A stretch of 64,000 nucleotides of DNA. Source: Streptomyces syringium. GTDB taxonomy: Bacteria > Actinomycetota > Actinomycetes > Streptomycetales > Streptomycetaceae. Positions 1 through 8,401 of this stretch are shown here, one piece after another. The stretch covers positions 2,294,001 to 2,358,000 of the forward strand of contig NZ_JAGIOH010000001.1 of assembly GCF_017876625.1 (NCBI RefSeq). Direction: 5' to 3'. Within the stretch, counting starts at the first letter, position 1. The number at the start of each line of letters is the position of its first letter. The translations under genes were made by a program, and so were the position numbers. The notes under the pieces are model-generated. The model did not search any database, had not been told where the DNA came from, and saw only the letters and a list, made by a program, of their open reading frames with translations.

Positions 1-786
1 GTCGAAGGCGCGGTAGTAGGGGTGCAGCGCGGCCGGCGGGTGGTGGCCGTGGAAGAAGACATTGGGGTGGCTGCTCCGGCTCTGCCAGTGGGAGCGGTCC
101 TGGTCGGTGCCCCCGACCAGGTGGAAGTCGACGGCGGGCAGGCGTTCCGCGAGCGCGAGGATGACGTCGGTGCCCCGCCCGGGGTAGAGGTGCCCGACGT
201 AGCCGACGGCGAGGGCTTCCGGCCGGCCGGGCAGCGTGGCCACGGGCCCGCCGGGGGGTACGGGGTCGGCGCAGTCGGAGGCCGTCACCAGATCCACGTC
301 CGTACGTGCCCGGAGCTGCGGGAACGCCCTGCGGTAGTCGTCGGCGAGCGCCTGGGAGACGAAGACGACCCGGGTGAGGGCCCGGTGGCGTAACAGCAGC
401 CGCTCGATCCCCCGCACGGCCCGGTCCGGCCACAGCAGGTGGGTCTCGTAGACCACCGGGGCCGTCCCGGCGGCCGCGAGCAGCGCGTAGGGATCCCTCC
501 CGTACAGGACGTCGGGTGCGGCCCGGCGCCGTAAGGCGCCGCGTACCCGGCGGGCGCGGAGGAGCGGCCCGAGGACCGGCGCCGAGGGGAGGGGGACGGT
601 GTGCACGGGGAAGCGGTTGCGGGTGCCGTAGTACGCGTGGAGGTCGTCGGTGCGGGCGGTGCCCGGGACGGCGTACAGCTCGATGTCGTGCCCGGCGTCG
701 GCGAACGCGTCGCACATCCGCATGACGTGGACCCCGTTGGCATAGACGGAGGGGACGCTTCCAGAGTGCAGATAGGCGATCCGCAT
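1..786 (-). CDS. Glycosyltransferase family 4 (C-terminus outside window)
   Basis: Truncated by the left window edge; about 262 N-terminal residues are visible. The protein starts [20 protein letters not shown], the usual opening of a GT4/GT-B enzyme: a first Rossmann strand followed by a flexible donor/acceptor loop. Further in, [12 protein letters not shown] and [14 protein letters not shown] match the GT4 N-domain and the start of the nucleotide-sugar-binding C-domain. Such enzymes transfer a sugar from a nucleotide or lipid donor to a lipid, polysaccharide or natural-product acceptor, usually at the cytoplasmic face of the membrane. The acceptor cannot be inferred. The start codon is ATG at 784-786 on the minus strand; the next gene to the right is on the same strand but 170 bases away, so co-transcription is not obvious. 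Confidence 0.85.
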   Translation of the reverse strand, partial: MRIAYLHSGSVPSVYANGVHVMRMCDAFADAGHDIELYAVPGTARTDDLHAYYGTRNRFPVHTVPLPSAPVLGPLLRARRVRGALRRRAAPDVLYGRDPYALLAAAGTAPVVYETHLLWPDRAVRGIERLLLRHRALTRVVFVSQALADDYRRAFPQLRARTDVDLVTASDCADPVPPGGPVATLPGRPEALAVGYVGHLYPGRGTDVILALAERLPAVDFHLVGGTDQDRSHWQSRSSHPNVFFHGHHPPAALHPYYRAFD

Positions 787-920
787 GGCCGGTGACCTCC
801 GGGACGTCGTGGTGCCGGGCGAGGGGTGGCCCTCTCATTCGGTCAGGGCGGGGCGGCCGGGGGAAGACCGCGAACCAGCCGAACGCGACCGCGGGCTGCT
901 GTGTTCTGTCCTCGAACGCC

Positions 921-942
921 GGACGGGCCGGCCGGCCCGTCC
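921..942. terminator. Perfect 22-bp palindrome, likely transcription terminator
   Basis: Two 11-base arms (921-931 GGACGGGCCGG and 932-942) are exact inverted repeats. The palindrome lies 14 bases past the stop of the small gene ending at 956 and could form a strong GC hairpin. There is no T tract, which is common for actinobacterial terminators. It belongs to the same repeat family (core CGCCGGACGGGC) seen near 2.95 and 13.88 kb. Confidence 0.5.
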
Positions 943-955
943 CGCGCTCACTGCC

Positions 956-1189
956 TCAGCCCTTCTTGTCCCCGCTGTCCTTGTCCCCGTCGTTCCAGCG
1001 GGGGTCCTCGCGCCATTCCTCTTCGCGCTCGCGCGCCGTCTCCATCGCGTGCGCGGCTTCCTCGCGGGTCTCGTACGGACCGAAGCGGTCGGCGGCCCGG
1101 CACTGGGGGCCCTCTTCCACCGTGCCGTGCTTGAGGCAGTAGTACCACTCACCGGGCTTGCCGGCCGTGCGCCGCTTGAACAGTGCCAT
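956..1189 (-). CDS. Small conserved Streptomyces protein of unknown function (77 aa)
   Basis: Starts [20 protein letters not shown] and ends in a charged, Asp/Lys-rich tail ([11 protein letters not shown]). The start is an ATG at 1189 preceded by GGAGGAGACCT, a very good ribosome binding site. The central part ([17 protein letters not shown], then [16 protein letters not shown]) looks like a small folded domain with two Cys and a His, followed by a helical stretch rich in Glu and Arg. I recognise it as a type commonly annotated as hypothetical in Streptomyces, divergent from map, but I cannot assign a function. Cytoplasmic: no signal peptide or membrane segment. Confidence 0.75.
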   Translation of the reverse strand: MALFKRRTAGKPGEWYYCLKHGTVEEGPQCRAADRFGPYETREEAAHAMETAREREEEWREDPRWNDGDKDSGDKKG

Positions 1190-1242
1190 CAGGTCTCCTC
1201 CAGCGTGGGTGCTCGACCACATGGTCCCCGAAAGCCGCTGGC

Positions 1243-1248
1243 TACACT
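1243..1248 (+). promoter_or_regulatory. Putative -10 box for a leaderless map transcript
   Basis: TACACT lies 7 bases upstream of the ATG of map, and no Shine-Dalgarno sequence is present. The predicted transcription start coincides with the A of the ATG, the arrangement of leaderless actinobacterial genes. No convincing -35 hexamer is visible. Confidence 0.45.
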
Positions 1249-1255
1249 CGCTGAC

Positions 1256-2113
1256 ATGTCTGGCCAGTCGCTTCTCACCCCGGGGACCCTCTCCCCCGCC
1301 CGCCCCGTCCCCGCCTCGATCCCGCGGCCCGAGTACGTCGGTAAGGACGCCCCCACCCCCTATTCCGGCCCTGAGATCCAGGATGCCGAAACGATCGAGC
1401 TGATGCGGATCGCCGGTTCCATCGCCGCGCGGGCGATGGAGGAGGCGGCCAAGCACATCGCCCCCGGCGTCACGACGGACGAGCTGGACCGGGTCGCGCA
1501 CGAGTACATGTGCGACCACGGTGCCTACCCCTCGACGCTCGGCTACCGCGGCTTCCCCAAGTCGCTGTGCTCCTCCGTGAACGAGGTCATCTGTCACGGC
1601 ATCCCGGACTCCACGGTGCTGCGCGACGGCGACATCGTGAACCTCGACGTGACGGCGTTCATCGGCGGCGTGCACGGCGACAACAACGCCACCTACCTCT
1701 GCGGCGACGTGGACGAGGAGTCGCGGCTGCTCGTGGAGCGCACACGCGAGGCGCTGAACCGTGCCATCAAGGCGGTCAAGCCCGGCCGCCGCATCAACGT
1801 CATCGGCCGGGTCATCGAGTCCTACGCCAAGCGCTTCGGCTACGGCGTCGTGCGCGACTTCACCGGCCACGGCATCAACTCGTCCTTCCACTCCGGTCTG
1901 ATCGTCCCGCACTACGACAGCCCCCACCACGACACGCTGATCCAGCCGGGCATGACGTTCACGATCGAGCCGATGCTCACCCTCGGGACGTACGAGTACG
2001 ACATGTGGGCGGACGGCTGGACGGTCGTCACGAAGGACCGCAAGCGCACGGCGCAGTTCGAACACACACTGGTGGTGACCGACACGGGAGCGGAAATCCT
2101 CACCCTCCCGTAG
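1256..2113 (+). CDS. map: Type I methionine aminopeptidase
   Basis: 285 residues, normal for an actinobacterial MAP with a short N-terminal extension. It removes the initiator methionine from nascent proteins in the cytosol, using two divalent metal ions. The ligand set is visible: Asp in [11 protein letters not shown], Asp in GDNNATYL, His in [12 protein letters not shown], Glu in [11 protein letters not shown] and Glu in AQFEHTLVV. The substrate-pocket His of ICHGIPD is also present. The ATG at 1256 is chosen because the homologous N-terminus ([17 protein letters not shown]) begins there; no ribosome binding site precedes it, so translation is probably leaderless. The sequence retains every key residue. 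Streptomyces often carry more than one map gene, so this may not be the only copy. Confidence 0.95.
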   Translation: MSGQSLLTPGTLSPARPVPASIPRPEYVGKDAPTPYSGPEIQDAETIELMRIAGSIAARAMEEAAKHIAPGVTTDELDRVAHEYMCDHGAYPSTLGYRGFPKSLCSSVNEVICHGIPDSTVLRDGDIVNLDVTAFIGGVHGDNNATYLCGDVDEESRLLVERTREALNRAIKAVKPGRRINVIGRVIESYAKRFGYGVVRDFTGHGINSSFHSGLIVPHYDSPHHDTLIQPGMTFTIEPMLTLGTYEYDMWADGWTVVTKDRKRTAQFEHTLVVTDTGAEILTLP

Positions 2114-2165
2114 TGCGGCCGGGGGCGGTAGGGTTTTACCGACAGCACGTCGGGAAGAGATTGAC

Positions 2166-2184
2166 TTAGGTAAGCCTAACTAGA
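2166..2184. promoter_or_regulatory. DmdR/IdeR-type iron box upstream of heme oxygenase
   Basis: TTAGGTAAGCCTAACTAGA contains the exact half-site pair TTAGG-N4-CCTAA and matches 14 of 19 bases of the classical box (TTAGGTTAGGCTAACCTAA). It lies 78 bases before the TTG start of the heme oxygenase gene. An Fe(II)-loaded DtxR-family repressor would bind here and release it under iron limitation. Confidence 0.8.
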
Positions 2185-2261
2185 GAGAATCGGCGGTGTC
2201 GGCGCGCTCGCGCGCCCCCGGCACCGTCCCCTCCCGCCCTCTCCGTCACCGGAGGTCCGCC

Positions 2262-2924
2262 TTGGACTCGCCCGTCACGACGCCGTTCTCCACCTTGATC
2301 CGTACCGCCTCGCACGAGCAGCACACGGAAGCCGAGAACTCGTCGTTCATGAGCGACATGCTCGGCGGCAGGCTCGGTGTCGCCGCCTACCGCCGCTACA
2401 CCGAACAGCTCTGGTTCGTCTACCGCGCCCTGGAGTCCGCCTCGGCCCTGCTGGCCGCCGACCCCGTCGCCGGTCCGTTCATACGGCCCGAGCTGGCCCG
2501 GACCGCCCAGCTGGAGCGCGACCTCGCCCACCTCGGCGGACCCGGCTGGCAGGCCGGGCTCACGCCGCTGCCCGCGACGGCGGCCTACGCGGCCCGGGTC
2601 GAGGAGTGCGCCCGCACCTGGCCCGCCGGCTACGTCGCCCACCACTACACGCGCTATCTGGGCGATCTGTCCGGCGGCCAGATCATCCGCGGCACCGCCG
2701 AGAAGACCTGGGGCTTCGCCCGCAAGGGCGACGGCGTCCGCTTCTACGTCTTCGAGGCCATCGGCAACCCCGCCGCCTTCAAGCGCGAGTACCGCGAGCT
2801 GCTGGACGCGCTGCCGGTCGACGACCTGGAGAAGCAGCGCGTGGTGGACGAGTGCAAGCGCGCCTTCGCGCTGAACACGGCGGTCTTCCAGGAGCTGGGG
2901 CGGGAGTTCCCGCTGAGCGCGTAG
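2262..2924 (+). CDS. hmuO: Heme oxygenase (biliverdin-producing)
   Basis: 220 residues, typical for bacterial HmuO/HO-1 family enzymes. It opens imported heme to biliverdin, CO and free iron in the cytosol. Diagnostic features are the N-terminal SHEQHTEAENSSFMSDML, which carries the proximal heme-ligand His (about residue 21), and YLGDLSGGQIIRG, the glycine-rich distal helix over the heme. The start is the TTG at 2262: GGAGG at 2251-2255 gives ideal spacing, whereas the upstream GTG at 2196 would add 22 low-complexity residues. The iron box at 2166-2184 and the neighbouring heme-binding and heme-import genes place it as the terminal step of heme-iron utilisation. Confidence 0.93.
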   Translation: MDSPVTTPFSTLIRTASHEQHTEAENSSFMSDMLGGRLGVAAYRRYTEQLWFVYRALESASALLAADPVAGPFIRPELARTAQLERDLAHLGGPGWQAGLTPLPATAAYAARVEECARTWPAGYVAHHYTRYLGDLSGGQIIRGTAEKTWGFARKGDGVRFYVFEAIGNPAAFKREYRELLDALPVDDLEKQRVVDECKRAFALNTAVFQELGREFPLSA

Positions 2925-2930
2925 GCCTGG

Positions 2931-2959
2931 CCGGACGGGCTGGGACCCAGCCCGTCCGG
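2931..2959. terminator. Strong hairpin between convergent hmuO and htaA genes
   Basis: 14-base arms (2931-2944 and 2946-2959, CCGGACGGGCTGGG and its complement) separated by one base form a near-perfect stem immediately after the hmuO stop. The convergent htaA gene ends at 3077, so the structure may stop transcription from both sides. Confidence 0.6.
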
Positions 2960-3033
2960 CGCTTGAGGACACACAGCAGCCCGTCCGGCGCTTGAGGACA
3001 CGACACAGCAGCCCGTCCGGCGCTTGAGGACAC
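2949..3033. repeat. Three tandem copies of a 24-bp dispersed repeat
   Basis: Copies at 2949-2972, 2978-3001 and 3010-3033 are identical over 24 bases (AGCCCGTCCGGCGCTTGAGG plus ACAC) and separated by 5 and 8 bases. Variants of the same element occur in reverse orientation near 907-930 and 13876-13897, always just after gene ends. They are best described as a Streptomyces intergenic repeat family associated with terminators. Confidence 0.75.
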
Positions 3034-3076
3034 AGCACGGCGGCCCGCTGGGGCACCTCCCAGAGGTAGCTGGGGG

Positions 3077-4621
3077 TCAGACCCCCGTCGTCTGCCGACG
3101 CCGCGCGGCGTAAACCGCTCCGCCGCCCGCGAGGAGCAGCGCTCCGGCCCCGCCGAGCAGCGGGCCGGTGGGGGTGTCGGCGCCGGTGGCCGCGAGGGCG
3201 GCGGTGCCGGTGCCGCCCGTGACCCCGCCGGATCCACCGGTCGTGCCGGATCCACCGGTCGTGCCGCCGGCGGCGGCGGAGCTGTTGCCCGTGCCGCCCG
3301 GGAGCTTCGCGGTCTTGTCGACGGAGACCGCGGCGGTCAGCGGGTCGAGGGCCTGGCCTTCCTTGTACATGTTGTCGAAGGCCTTCGCGCCCTGGGCGGT
3401 CAGGGTCGCCGGGACGGCGGAGAGGGAGACGACACCGTTCTTGGCCTTGAGGGCGCCCGCGGGGAGCTTGAGCTTGGCCACCGGCATGTCGTCGGTCCTG
3501 GTGACCTTGCCCGTGGCGCGCGACTTGGCGGAGACGTCGGCGAGCAGGGTGCCGGTGGTGCCGTTCGCCTTCACCTTGAGGTCGCTGAACTTGAGGTCCA
3601 GCTGGCCTTCGTGGCCGGTGAAGCGGACCGCGCCGGTGAAGTTCGCGTCGAGGGAGGACGCCTTGGCGTCGTACGTGCCGCGCCCCTTGGGGAAGCGGTA
3701 GCCGTCGCCGGACTTCACGGCACCGGCGGAGAGTTCGGCCTTGCCGCCCGCTATCGGGCCGGTGACGTAGTCGCGGAAGGACTTCTTCACGCCCCAGTCG
3801 AGGTTGCCGTCGAGGACGTTGCCGGAACTTCCGGGCTTCTGCGTCGGCTTGACGGTGGGCGTGGCGCTCGGCTTCGCCGTGACGGTCGGCTTCGGGGACG
3901 GCTGCTTGGTCGCCGTGGGCTTCGGGGACGGCTGCTGCCCGCCGCCGGCCGCCTTCACCGTGAGGGTCGCCGGGTCGAGGGCCTGGCCCTCCTTGTAGAA
4001 CTCGACGACCTTGCCGTCCTTGTGGTAAGCGAAGGCCTTCGCGCCGCCCGCCGTCAGCTTCGCGGGGATGTCGGGATAAGTCATGGCACCGCCCGCGCCG
4101 CCGCCCGGCCGGACGGCGGACAGGTCGAGCGAGGCGATCGCGACGTCGTTCTCGGTCTTGCCCGCGGCCGTGACGTCGGCGGTGATGCTGCCGGTCTTGC
4201 CCTGCGTCGACAGCTTCAGGTCGGCGAGCTTGAGGTCGAGCTCCCACGCGTCGCCCTTGGCGTGCGCGAGGAAGCGGACGCTGCCCTTGAAGGTGGTGGC
4301 GACGGCGTGGGTGGAGGTGTCGTACGTGCCCGTGCCGTCGGTGAAGGTGAAGGCGCCGTTGCCGGCGGCCTGCTTCGCGCCGTCGGCGACCTCGATCCTG
4401 CCGCCGCCGATGGGGCCGGTGACGTAACCGCGGAACGATTCCTTCACACCCCATTCCAGCGTGCCGTCCTTGAGGTCCAGCTTCGGCGCGTCCGCCGCGG
4501 GGGCCGCGTGGGCGGGCACCGTCAGGGCGGTGGCCCCGAGGACCGTCGCGGTGGCGGCGGTGACCGCGAGGGCGAGCGCGCTGCGCCTGCCGCCGCGGGA
4601 GCGGCGTGAGATGACGGTCAT
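3077..4621 (-). CDS. htaA: HtaA-domain heme-binding protein with LAXTG sortase signal
   Basis: 514 residues with secreted, wall-anchored architecture: a Sec signal peptide ending near AHA (residue 39), HtaA domain 1 from about 55 (WGVKESFRGYVTGPIGGG), a Pro/Lys/Thr linker (repeated PSPKPT), HtaA domain 2 from about 285 (WGVKKSFRDYVTGPIAGG), a Gly/Thr linker, then LAATG followed by a hydrophobic helix and AARRRQ. LAXTG is the recognition form of class E sortases. HtaA domains in corynebacteria bind heme at the surface and pass it to HmuT. The gene lies 60 bases behind a second HtaA gene on the same strand and probably shares its iron-regulated promoter. Specific heme ligands cannot be assigned without an alignment. 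Confidence 0.88.
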   Translation of the reverse strand: MTVISRRSRGGRRSALALAVTAATATVLGATALTVPAHAAPAADAPKLDLKDGTLEWGVKESFRGYVTGPIGGGRIEVADGAKQAAGNGAFTFTDGTGTYDTSTHAVATTFKGSVRFLAHAKGDAWELDLKLADLKLSTQGKTGSITADVTAAGKTENDVAIASLDLSAVRPGGGAGGAMTYPDIPAKLTAGGAKAFAYHKDGKVVEFYKEGQALDPATLTVKAAGGGQQPSPKPTATKQPSPKPTVTAKPSATPTVKPTQKPGSSGNVLDGNLDWGVKKSFRDYVTGPIAGGKAELSAGAVKSGDGYRFPKGRGTYDAKASSLDANFTGAVRFTGHEGQLDLKFSDLKVKANGTTGTLLADVSAKSRATGKVTRTDDMPVAKLKLPAGALKAKNGVVSLSAVPATLTAQGAKAFDNMYKEGQALDPLTAAVSVDKTAKLPGGTGNSSAAAGGTTGGSGTTGGSGGVTGGTGTAALAATGADTPTGPLLGGAGALLLAGGGAVYAARRRQTTGV

Positions 4622-4681
4622 CGTGGGTTCTCTCCTCTTGTACGGGGTGAATGTCGGGTCGCGCCGCGGGGGCCGGGCAGG

Positions 4682-6124
4682 TCAGGCCCGGGGTGCCGGC
4701 GGCTCGGCCGGGGAGTGGGACGAGGCGGCGGCCGTGGCGCGGCGCTTGCGCACCACGGCGACGGCCACGGCCGCCACGAGCAGGGCGCCGGCGCCCGCCG
4801 CGGTGACCGGGAGGACGGGGAAGGAGGACGACGAGCCGGCCTCGGCCACGGGCTCGGTCCGGGGCGTGGCCCCGGCGGCTCGGGAGGGCTTCGATCCGCT
4901 GCCGAGGTCGGGCAGGGGCGGGAGCTTCGCCGTGGCGTCGAGGGGGACGGCGAGGGAGAGGGGGTCCATGTCGGCGCCCTCCTGGTACATGCCGCCGAAC
5001 GCCTTCGCACCGGCGGCCGTGAGCTTCGCCGGGGCCTCGGTGACGGAGGCGAGCCCGTCCTTCTCCGCGAGCTTCGCGGCGTCGAAGGTGACGAGCGCGA
5101 CGGCCTTCTGGGCATCCGCGCCGCGCCGGGTCACGTCCGCCGTCAGGGTGCCCTTGCCGTCCTTCACCGCGACCCGGACCCCGCTCAGCGCGAGGTCGAG
5201 GTCCCTGCCGGTGAAGCGGAGGGTGCCCGCGAAGGCCGCGTCGAGTGTGGGGTGCGCGTCGTCGCCGGTCCCACGCTCGTAGGTGCCCTTGCCGTGCGGG
5301 AAGCGGAACAGTGCCCCGCCGTCCTGGGCGCCGTCGCCCAGCTTCCAGGAACCCTGGGCGATGGAGCCGGTGACGTACTCGCGGAACGTGCGGCGGACGC
5401 CCCAGTCGACGGCCGCGCCCGTGAAGTCGCCCTTGGCGGAGGGCTTTTCCTTCGCCTCCTCGGAGGCGGAAGGAGTGGCGCTCGGGGTCGGCTCGGCGGC
5501 GACGATGTCGGCCGAGAGGGCGAGGGGGTCGAGGGGCGTGCCGGCGGTGTAGTAGCCGGCGAAGGCCTCGGCGCCGCGCGCGGTGAGCGTGGCGGGGATG
5601 CCGGCGAGGGTGACGGCGGTGCCGCCGCCGCGCAGGTTCACACCGGTGAGGTCGAGCGAGGCGAAGGGGACGTCGGTGGCCGTCGTGACTCGGCCCGTCC
5701 CCTTCGCCTTGCTGGTCATGTCGGCATGGAGGGTGCCGTTGCCGTTCTTGATGCGGACCGTGGGGCGACTGATGGTGAGGTCGAGTTCATGGGAGCCGTC
5801 CGGCTTCTTGTGGCCGGTGAAGTGCACGCCCCCCGAGAAGCCCGCCTCGAAGTCACCGGTGTCCGGGTCGTAGGAGCCCTGGGCGGAGTGGAAGCGGAAC
5901 CGGCTGTCGCCGACGGTCGCCGCGCCTCCCTGGAGTTCCCAACTGCCCTGGGCCACCGGCCCGGTGACATAGCTCTGGAAGGAGGACTTGATGCCCCAGT
6001 CCAGGCGCCCGCCGGAGACGTCGTGGCGCTCCGCCGCCCGCGCGGTGGCCGGGGACAGCAGGACCGCCGACAGCACCGCGAGGAGCACGGCCACGGGTGC
6101 GCGGGCGGGTCTGGAGGGCAGCAT
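4682..6124 (-). CDS. HtaA-domain heme-binding membrane-anchored protein
   Basis: 480 residues from the ATG at 6124, preceded by GGAAGG; an in-frame start at 6169 would place 15 extra residues before the signal peptide. Signal peptide MLPSRPARAPVAVLLAVLSA, then two HtaA domains beginning at WGIKSSFQSYVTGPVAQG and WGVRRTFREYVTGSIAQG, joined by a Thr/Pro/Ser-rich linker. The C-terminus carries a hydrophobic helix and VRKRRAT, so the protein is anchored outside the membrane. LPVTA just before the helix resembles but does not match a canonical sortase motif. A near-perfect iron box lies 70 bases upstream. It is probably the first gene of a two-gene htaA operon, divergent from hmuT, and hands heme to the HmuTUV importer. 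Confidence 0.88.
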   Translation of the reverse strand: MLPSRPARAPVAVLLAVLSAVLLSPATARAAERHDVSGGRLDWGIKSSFQSYVTGPVAQGSWELQGGAATVGDSRFRFHSAQGSYDPDTGDFEAGFSGGVHFTGHKKPDGSHELDLTISRPTVRIKNGNGTLHADMTSKAKGTGRVTTATDVPFASLDLTGVNLRGGGTAVTLAGIPATLTARGAEAFAGYYTAGTPLDPLALSADIVAAEPTPSATPSASEEAKEKPSAKGDFTGAAVDWGVRRTFREYVTGSIAQGSWKLGDGAQDGGALFRFPHGKGTYERGTGDDAHPTLDAAFAGTLRFTGRDLDLALSGVRVAVKDGKGTLTADVTRRGADAQKAVALVTFDAAKLAEKDGLASVTEAPAKLTAAGAKAFGGMYQEGADMDPLSLAVPLDATAKLPPLPDLGSGSKPSRAAGATPRTEPVAEAGSSSSFPVLPVTAAGAGALLVAAVAVAVVRKRRATAAASSHSPAEPPAPRA

Positions 6125-6194
6125 CGAAGGGCCCCTTCCGGGCAGGACGGCAGACATCGCGCAGCGCATCCTCGACGCGAGGGGTCGTGGCGAT

Positions 6195-6213
6195 TTAGGT
6201 AAGGCTAACCTAA
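6195..6213. promoter_or_regulatory. Near-perfect iron box between htaA and hmuT
   Basis: TTAGGTAAGGCTAACCTAA differs from the 19-bp DtxR/IdeR/DmdR consensus at one base. It sits in the 140-bp space between the divergent htaA-type gene (start 6124) and hmuT (start 6265), so a single repressor site can control both operons. Confidence 0.92.
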
Positions 6214-6264
6214 GCTACGTCCCATCAGGTCGGAAACCCCCGGCCGGAGCGAAAGGCAGGAACC

Positions 6265-7314
6265 GTGCTTCAACGGCAGTCCGCGGGTACACCAGTACGT
6301 ACCCCACGCCATATCGGTGTACTCGCCGCACTGCTGTCACTTCTGGCCATTGTTGGAGGGCTCACCGGCTGTGGTTCGGCAGGTGATTCGGGAGGCGGAG
6401 GCGACTTGGGGGGCGAGCGAAAGGCGACGGCCGACCGGGTCGCACCCCTCGCGAAGGAGCCCCGGCCGCAGTTGCCCGTCACCGTCCGGGGCGCCGACGG
6501 ACGCGAGGCCACCGTGCGCTCCACGGCCCGGATCGTGCCCCTGACCGGCTCGCTCTCCGAGATCGTCTTCACCCTCGGGCTCGGCGGCGACGTCGTCGGC
6601 CGGGACGTCACCGCCACGTTCGAGCAGGCGCGGAAGCTGCCCGTGGTCACCCGGGCGCACGACGTCTCCGCGGAGAGCGTGCTGTCCCTCAAGCCCACGC
6701 TCGTACTGGCCGAAACCACCAACGGGCCCGCCGAGGCCATCGGCCAGATCCGCGCTGCCGGCATCCCCCTCGTCGTCCTCGACCCGGCGAAGAAGCTCGA
6801 CGACGTCGGCACCCGCATCGACAAGGTGGCCGCCGCGCTCGGCGTCCGCACCGCGGGCGACGAGCTGCGACAGCGCACCGAGCAGCGGCTCGCGGCGGCG
6901 AAGAAGGGCATCCCGCACGGCGACGGCAGGAAACCGCGCGTCGCCTTCCTCTATCTGCGCGGCTCCGCCGCCGTCTATCTCCTGGGCGGCGCGGGCTCCG
7001 GCGCCGACTCGCTCATCGAGGCGGCGGGCGGCATCGACGCGGGCAAGGAGTCGGGGCTGAAGAAGGACTTCACCCCCATCACGAGCGAGGCCCTCGTCAA
7101 GGCCGCCCCCGAGGTGATCCTCGTGATGACGAAGGGGCTCGACTCCGTCGGCGGCGTGGACGGCCTGGTGAAGATCCCCGGTGTCGGGGAGACCCCGGCG
7201 GGCATGGACCGGCGGATCGCCTCCGTCGACGACGGCGTGCTCCTCAACTTCGGCCCGCGCACGGACGAGGTGCTCGGCTCCCTCGTCCGGCAGATCCACT
7301 CCGGAGGCAAGTGA
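6265..7314 (+). CDS. hmuT: Heme ABC transporter substrate-binding lipoprotein
   Basis: 349 residues. Lipobox LTGC at about residue 36 marks it as a lipoprotein tethered outside the membrane. The class III periplasmic-binding-protein fold is evident from PLTGSLSEIVFTLGLGGDVVGRD, VVLDPAKKLDDVGTRIDKVA and TDEVLGSLVRQIH, with the long backbone helix in between. It receives heme from HtaA proteins and docks on HmuU. The GTG start at 6265 follows AAAGGCAGG; the long pre-lipobox segment is unusual but gives no better start. hmuU begins one base after its stop, so hmuTUV is a tight operon. Specificity for heme rather than a siderophore is inferred from the neighbours. Confidence 0.9.
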   Translation: MLQRQSAGTPVRTPRHIGVLAALLSLLAIVGGLTGCGSAGDSGGGGDLGGERKATADRVAPLAKEPRPQLPVTVRGADGREATVRSTARIVPLTGSLSEIVFTLGLGGDVVGRDVTATFEQARKLPVVTRAHDVSAESVLSLKPTLVLAETTNGPAEAIGQIRAAGIPLVVLDPAKKLDDVGTRIDKVAAALGVRTAGDELRQRTEQRLAAAKKGIPHGDGRKPRVAFLYLRGSAAVYLLGGAGSGADSLIEAAGGIDAGKESGLKKDFTPITSEALVKAAPEVILVMTKGLDSVGGVDGLVKIPGVGETPAGMDRRIASVDDGVLLNFGPRTDEVLGSLVRQIHSGGK

Positions 7315-7315
7315 C

Positions 7316-8401
7316 ATGGCCGTACTGGCCAGAGCCGCCGATCCGGCCGCCCCCGCCGGGCAGCCCGCCCGCCCCCGCGGCCGCGCCCCCGCGCTCGTCT
7401 GCGCCATGGCCGCGGCGCTGCTGCTGCTCTGTCTGTTCTCGGCGGGCGTCGGCGCGTACGGGATCCCGGTCGGTGACGTCCTGTCGTCGCTGGCGCACCG
7501 GCTCGGGCTCGGCGGAGCCGCGCTGGACCGGGTCGGCGAGAGCGTGCTGTGGAACGTGCGGCTGCCGCGTCTGGTGCTCGCGCTGCTGGTGGGGGCGTCG
7601 CTGGGCTGCGCCGGGGCGCTGATGCAGGGCGTGTTCGGCAATCCGCTCGCCGAGCCCGGGGTCATCGGCATCTCGGCGGGGGCGGCGGTGGGGGCGGTCG
7701 GCGCGATCGCGCTGGGGTTGAATTTCCTCGGCACCTGGACGGTGACGGCCTGCGCGTTCGTCGCCGGGCTGGTCACGGTCCTGATCGTCTACACGCTGTC
7801 GCGGTCGGGCGGCCGGACCGAGGTGGTCACCCTCATCCTCACGGGCATCGCGGTGAACGCCTTCGCGGGCGCGCTCATCGGCCTGTTCATCTTCTTCGCC
7901 GACAACGCGCAGCTCACGCAGATCACCTTCTGGCAGCTCGGCTCGCTCGCGCAGGCGACCTGGCCGAAGGTGCTCGCGGTGCTGCCGTGCGCGCTGGCCG
8001 GGCTGGCCGTGGCACCGCTGTACGCGCGGAAGCTGGATCTGCTCGCGCTCGGTGAGCGCCCCGCCCGCCATCTGGGGGTGGACGTCGAACGGCTGCGTCT
8101 CATCCTGGTCCTGGTCGTCGCGCTGCTGACGGCCGCGGCGGTCGCGGTGGCCGGCATCATTTCCTTCGTCGGCCTGCTGGTTCCGCATCTGCTCCGCATG
8201 GCGGCGGGCCCGGGCCACCGCTTCCTCGTGCCGGGCAGCGCCCTGGGCGGCGCGCTCGTCCTCGTCGCCGCCGACCTCGCGGCCCGCACGGCCGCCCAGC
8301 CGGCGGAGCTGCCGCTGGGTGTCCTGACGGCCCTCTTCGGCAGCCCCTTCTTCTTCTGGTTGCTGCGGAGGACGCGGCGCAAGCAGGGGGGGTGGGCGTG
8401 A
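7316..8401 (+). CDS. hmuU: Heme ABC transporter permease (FecCD family)
   Basis: 361 residues with about ten transmembrane helices, typical of BtuC/FecCD permeases that form homodimeric channels. Hallmarks are RLPRLVLALLVGASLGCAGA in the second helix, GVFGNPLAEPGVIGISAGAA, the cytoplasmic coupling region around LGERPARHLGVDVER, and GIISFVGLLVPHLLRM near the C-terminus. The ATG at 7316 lies one base after the hmuT stop, with the ribosome binding site CCGGAGG inside the hmuT end. The stop overlaps the start of hmuV. It forms the membrane pore for heme entry. Confidence 0.92.
   Translation: MAVLARAADPAAPAGQPARPRGRAPALVCAMAAALLLLCLFSAGVGAYGIPVGDVLSSLAHRLGLGGAALDRVGESVLWNVRLPRLVLALLVGASLGCAGALMQGVFGNPLAEPGVIGISAGAAVGAVGAIALGLNFLGTWTVTACAFVAGLVTVLIVYTLSRSGGRTEVVTLILTGIAVNAFAGALIGLFIFFADNAQLTQITFWQLGSLAQATWPKVLAVLPCALAGLAVAPLYARKLDLLALGERPARHLGVDVERLRLILVLVVALLTAAAVAVAGIISFVGLLVPHLLRMAAGPGHRFLVPGSALGGALVLVAADLAARTAAQPAELPLGVLTALFGSPFFFWLLRRTRRKQGGWA

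Noticed and set aside
2166..4454. A 762-codon open frame on the minus strand
   Set aside because: It is a high-GC shadow: Arg/Gly/Ala-rich, no recognisable domain, and it runs across the hmuO gene and in another frame of the HtaA gene, which has clear domains.
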